This document shows positions 20,790 through 22,551 of a stretch of 22,551 bases of DNA, piece after piece; position 1 is the first letter of the stretch; each line of letters opens with the position of its first letter. This stretch comes from a virus. The stretch is taken from IMG/VR virus record IMGVR_UViG_3300011116_000850, positions 1-22,551 of that record; one strand, 5' to 3'. The notes beneath the pieces are model-generated. The model was given only the letters and a program-made list of their open reading frames with translations. It searched no databases and was not told the origin of the DNA. The translations under genes were made by a program, and so were the position numbers.

Positions 20790-21239
20790 TTACCTGAGAT
20801 ACGATCCAACCCAGTCTGCCCTACGTAACATTTCTTCTCTTGAATTATCATCTAAGAGATTGTAACGAATACCCTTTGCAGGTGCTTTGGATGATGCTGG
20901 TTTGTAACAATCGCCAGTTACCATATCTATAAACATATGAACTGATTTTAAACCACCAGGATTAGTAATATGCAAAATCTTTGCATACTTTCTACCTTTC
21001 TCATACACAAACTTATCTACACCTTCACCTTCACACAGTTTCCGAATCTCTTCTTCATGCCAAGGAATATAGGTTTCATCTATGATCCCATTATTTTCAA
21101 TCGCACTTCGGTGCATTTGAATAGAAAATGATTGATAGTTAGTACGTAGAACCTGACAAAGAAGTTCTACATAATCCAAAACACTTTTTGCTTGTGCAGT
21201 TGCAGTGGGTTGCATTTGTTTGAAATCAGTGAAGGTCAT
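20790..21239 (-). CDS. Conserved phage protein, unknown function (149 aa)
   Basis: The second half reads GRKYAKILHITNPGGLKSVH, MFIDMVTGDCYKPASSKAPA and ends ADWVGSYLR. This combination (GRKY.K, S.H.F.D..TGD.YKPA...APAKG.RYNLLD, DW.G.YL) is one I know from many phages, usually annotated hypothetical. The fold is likely a small beta barrel with a helical N-terminus. The start overlaps the preceding 41-aa ORF's stop in an ATGA. It is the largest gene of its unit. Confidence 0.82.
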   Translation of the reverse strand: MTFTDFKQMQPTATAQAKSVLDYVELLCQVLRTNYQSFSIQMHRSAIENNGIIDETYIPWHEEEIRKLCEGEGVDKFVYEKGRKYAKILHITNPGGLKSVHMFIDMVTGDCYKPASSKAPAKGIRYNLLDDNSREEMLRRADWVGSYLR

Positions 21240-21361
21240 TTGAAAATCAGTTTGAGTTTGAGTGCTTGAAGTGCTTGCTTTCTTGCTTTAAGTTGTCCTT
21301 TGCAAGTGCCCTTAGTATTCTTTTGTTTTCCTGAGTTGTGAACCCAGTTTGGAACTTTCAT
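21236..21361 (-). CDS. Very basic 41-aa protein
   Basis: MKVPNWVHNSGKQKNTKGTC begins a Lys-rich peptide ending LKARKQALQALKLKLIFK. Both ends overlap neighbours through ATGA (21358-21361 and 21236-21239), giving a chain of three coupled ORFs. Its charge suggests nucleic-acid contact; no family is known. Confidence 0.62.
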   Translation of the reverse strand: MKVPNWVHNSGKQKNTKGTCKGQLKARKQALQALKLKLIFK

Positions 21362-21525
21362 TGGTAAAAATAGCAAGATACGGAGGAAGGAATACCTGCA
21401 AGTTGTAGATTACGATTATTACGATCAACTTCATCTTGTGCTACATTCTCATCACGAACTTCATAAAGATTAGTGATTTGAATGTTATCATTCTCATCAG
21501 TGACGGATTGAAAAACAAGATACAT
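21358..21525 (-). CDS. Truncated paralogue of the 111-aa gene (55 aa)
   Basis: MYLVFQSVTDENDNIQITNL continues into the AQDEVDR...AGIPSSVS region, which matches the first half of the gene at 18552-18887. The protein ends in YFYQ after 55 codons where the relative continues for another 56 residues, so it is a shortened copy. It starts 16 bases after the cassette palindrome at 21541. Its TGA overlaps the ATG of the next gene. Confidence 0.72.
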   Translation of the reverse strand: MYLVFQSVTDENDNIQITNLYEVRDENVAQDEVDRNNRNLQLAGIPSSVSCYFYQ

Positions 21526-21540
21526 CAGTTGTCTTTAGTT

Positions 21541-21611
21541 GATTACTCCGTAATCATAGCACGTCCAAGGTGCCTTTGGGAGTGTTATGTGCCAGTGCGA
21601 TTACTGGCACA
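21541..21611 (-). promoter_or_regulatory. 71-bp promoter cassette, copy 6
   Basis: Complete: TGTGCCAG-N8-CTGGCACA (21611-21588; the N8 differs: TGCGATTA on the plus strand), CCCAAA-N16-TATGAT with TGC, and GATTAC-GGA-GTAATC (21555-21541). It lies between the tRNA and the operon starting at 21525. Confidence 0.7.
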
Positions 21612-21622
21612 ATGATTATTAA

Positions 21623-21694
21623 CAGGCACACCTGGAATCGAACCAGGAACACAATTTTAGAAGAATCGGGTTATGTCCATTTAACTATGTGCCC
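21623..21694 (-). tRNA. tRNA-Arg (anticodon UCU)
   Basis: A 72-nt cloverleaf on the minus strand. The acceptor stem GGGCACA pairs with TGTGCCT (first pair G-U), and the D stem is GTTA/TAAC. The anticodon stem is CGATT/AATTG with loop CTTCTAA (U33, anticodon TCT, A37), and the T arm CCTGG-TTCGATT-CCAGG is standard. The discriminator is G and CCA is not encoded. It decodes AGA, a codon far more common in AT-rich phages than in many hosts; an Arg(UCU) tRNA is typical for cyanomyoviruses. Confidence 0.9.
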
Positions 21695-21696
21695 AT

Positions 21697-21724
21697 AAAA
21701 AAGGAAGAACCTATTAGTTCTTCC
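21697..21724 (-). terminator. Intrinsic terminator between a small gene and the tRNA
   Basis: On the minus strand GGAAGAAC-N6-GTTCTTCC forms an 8-bp perfect hairpin (21724-21703) followed by TTTTTT. It follows the stop of the 58-aa gene at 21734 by about ten bases and is the only textbook rho-independent terminator I find. Confidence 0.78.
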
Positions 21725-21733
21725 AATTATATA

Positions 21734-21910
21734 TCAGACAGAAACTACATTAGTATGAGCATCAAGAAGTTCTTGGTCATAAGCATCAATTGCATCAATC
21801 ATTTCAGCACCAGTTTGTGCTTCAGAGATACTAACAATAAACTTTGCAGCAACAGGGTTAGTATCAACTAAAGTAGCAGCAGTTTCAATCAGGGTAGAAC
21901 GAGCAGACAT
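21734..21910 (-). CDS. Small protein, unknown function (58 aa)
   Basis: MSARSTLIETAATLVDTNPV opens a small helical, Ala/Thr-rich protein ending AYDQELLDAHTNVVSV. It has no membrane segment and no motif I recognise. I use the ATG at 21910; a frame extending further upstream lacks protein character. A strong terminator directly follows its stop, so its transcript ends here and does not run into the tRNA. Confidence 0.68.
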   Translation of the reverse strand: MSARSTLIETAATLVDTNPVAAKFIVSISEAQTGAEMIDAIDAYDQELLDAHTNVVSV

Positions 21911-22009
21911 AATAATAAATGCAAAGATTAACAAATTGTGTGACTTTGGGGCACACATCCCAGAGACTATAGGGGCAACTACTATTCCCACAAAGAATTT
22001 GAAATGAAA

Positions 22010-22156
22010 TTAAATACTTAAAGCATATTCAATTTCAATCTCTTCTTCGGAGAGTTCAAAATCACCAATCAATTCTACATAATCATCATAATCCACACCA
22101 AGATAAGATGCGAAAAACTCATAATCATCGTGACGTACCAATTCATCAACAGACAT
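22010..22156 (-). CDS. Acidic 48-aa protein, unknown function
   Basis: MSVDELVRHDDYEFFASYLG is followed by VDYDDYVELIGDFELSEEEI and ends EYALSI. A GAGGT ribosome site lies seven bases before the ATG, one of the clearest in this part. The protein is strongly acidic (Asp/Glu/Tyr-rich) and helical, possibly a protein-binding or DNA-mimic type, unproven. It is the first gene after the variant cassette at 22171. Confidence 0.7.
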   Translation of the reverse strand: MSVDELVRHDDYEFFASYLGVDYDDYVELIGDFELSEEEIEIEYALSI

Positions 22157-22170
22157 TTGAGACCTCATGA

Positions 22171-22243
22171 ACTTGTATGCTACAAGTATAGCAGAAAAAA
22201 GGTGATTTAGGAAGTGTTATATGCCAGAAGGATTACTGGCACA
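22171..22243 (-). promoter_or_regulatory. Variant promoter cassette with a different palindrome
   Basis: TATGCCAG-N8-CTGGCACA (22243-22220; one arm base changed) and AACACTTCCTAA are followed by 16 bp and TATACT with TGC. Then comes ACTTGTA-GCA-TACAAGT (22187-22171), a 7-bp-arm palindrome at the place where the other copies have GATTAC-GGA-GTAATC. The sequence differs but dyad symmetry and position are kept to within one base. The hairpin lies about 20 bases downstream of the stop of the 35-aa gene. Confidence 0.6.
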
Positions 22244-22262
22244 AGACATCAACAATCATAAA

Positions 22263-22370
22263 TTATGTTTTTTCATATTCTTTCATACACCGATCAGCAA
22301 CATCTTGAAAGTTTTTCTTTTTTAATACCTCTAACTTTTCTTGTAACTCTTCTTTTGATGGTTCCGTCAT
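22263..22370 (-). CDS. Short charged 35-aa protein
   Basis: MTEPSKEELQEKLEVLKKKN begins a helical, highly charged peptide ending MKEYEKT. Its ATG overlaps the upstream gene's TGA in an ATGA, and a purine-rich GATGAGAGAAAA leader precedes it. The heptad-like KEELQEKLEVLKKK suggests a short coiled coil. Unknown function. Confidence 0.6.
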   Translation of the reverse strand: MTEPSKEELQEKLEVLKKKNFQDVADRCMKEYEKT

Positions 22371-22551
22371 TTTTTTTCTCTCATCATATAGGTGTAATAA
22401 GGGTCTCTGCCAGATAAGTTCCAGGGGTCTCTATCATCAAGAGAATCTGGATCATACGTATCATACCATCCTTTATTGAGTTCATAAAAGAATGCACAAC
22501 GATCTATATTATCTTGTAAATCAAAACGAAAATAGATTGCATTATAAATTG
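22367..22551 (-). CDS. Protein of unknown function, 5' end cut by window edge
   Basis: The frame is open from the right edge to a TGA at 22367, giving 60 residues that include YFRFDLQDNIDRCAFFYELN, then KGWYDTYDPDSLDDRDPWNL and a final YYTYMMREKK. It is acidic and aromatic-rich and resembles no family I can name. The stop overlaps the next ATG (ATGA). The true start is outside the window. Confidence 0.65.
   Translation of the reverse strand, partial: IYNAIYFRFDLQDNIDRCAFFYELNKGWYDTYDPDSLDDRDPWNLSGRDPYYTYMMREKK

Overview
The window looks like part of a T4-like cyanobacterial myophage (cyanophage) genome. The evidence is a T4-type baseplate block (gp25, gp6 and a giant YHYH-containing structural protein), a phage-type SpeD (S-adenosylmethionine decarboxylase), a GT-A-like glycosyltransferase, several small proteins of kinds I recognise from marine cyanomyoviruses, a tRNA-Arg(UCU), and low GC. 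All protein genes and the tRNA read on the minus strand, so transcription runs from high to low coordinates. No database search was run; family names rest on recognised motifs.

Layout from left to right. (1) 1-9583: late structural genes, transcribed gp25 -> gp6 -> giant structural protein; the last runs off the left edge. (2) 9618-11937: small conserved genes, speD and the glycosyltransferase, with short ORFs near their upstream end. (3) About 11940-13040: a 1.1-kb non-coding region with replication-origin architecture. It holds twelve TTTTCCACAGG boxes (eleven exact), nine of them phased at about 10.5 bp per turn. It also has two divergent sigma70-like promoters whose -35 boxes lie in an 11-bp inverted repeat, further direct repeats and palindromes, and an AT-rich flank. 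TTTTCCACA is the cyanobacterial DnaA-box consensus, which is unexpected in a T4-like phage. (4) 13045-22551: an accessory region of about 27 mostly tiny genes, one SF2 helicase, one DUF2786-type protein and the tRNA. They form tightly coupled operons, often with ATGA or GTGA stop/start overlaps.

The accessory operons are punctuated by a 71-bp intergenic cassette. In the direction of transcription it reads: inverted repeat TGTGCCAG-N8-CTGGCACA, then CCCAAA-N16-TATGAT with an extended -10 (TGC), then a palindrome GATTAC-GGA-GTAATC over the predicted start point. Five copies keep the exact 71-bp length, one has lost its distal arm, one is a variant with a different palindrome in nearly the same place, and three sites carry only the inverted repeat or a relative of it. 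The arrangement resembles the 'PeSL' (promoter early stem-loop) cassettes described in T4-type phages. One cassette appears to have been duplicated together with its first gene (17176-17358 and 19787-19966).

Working together (inference): the cassettes would fire many small early genes at once. The 12.0-13.0 kb region may be where host DnaA is recruited to start phage replication, or is titrated away from the host. The left block builds the baseplate late in infection.
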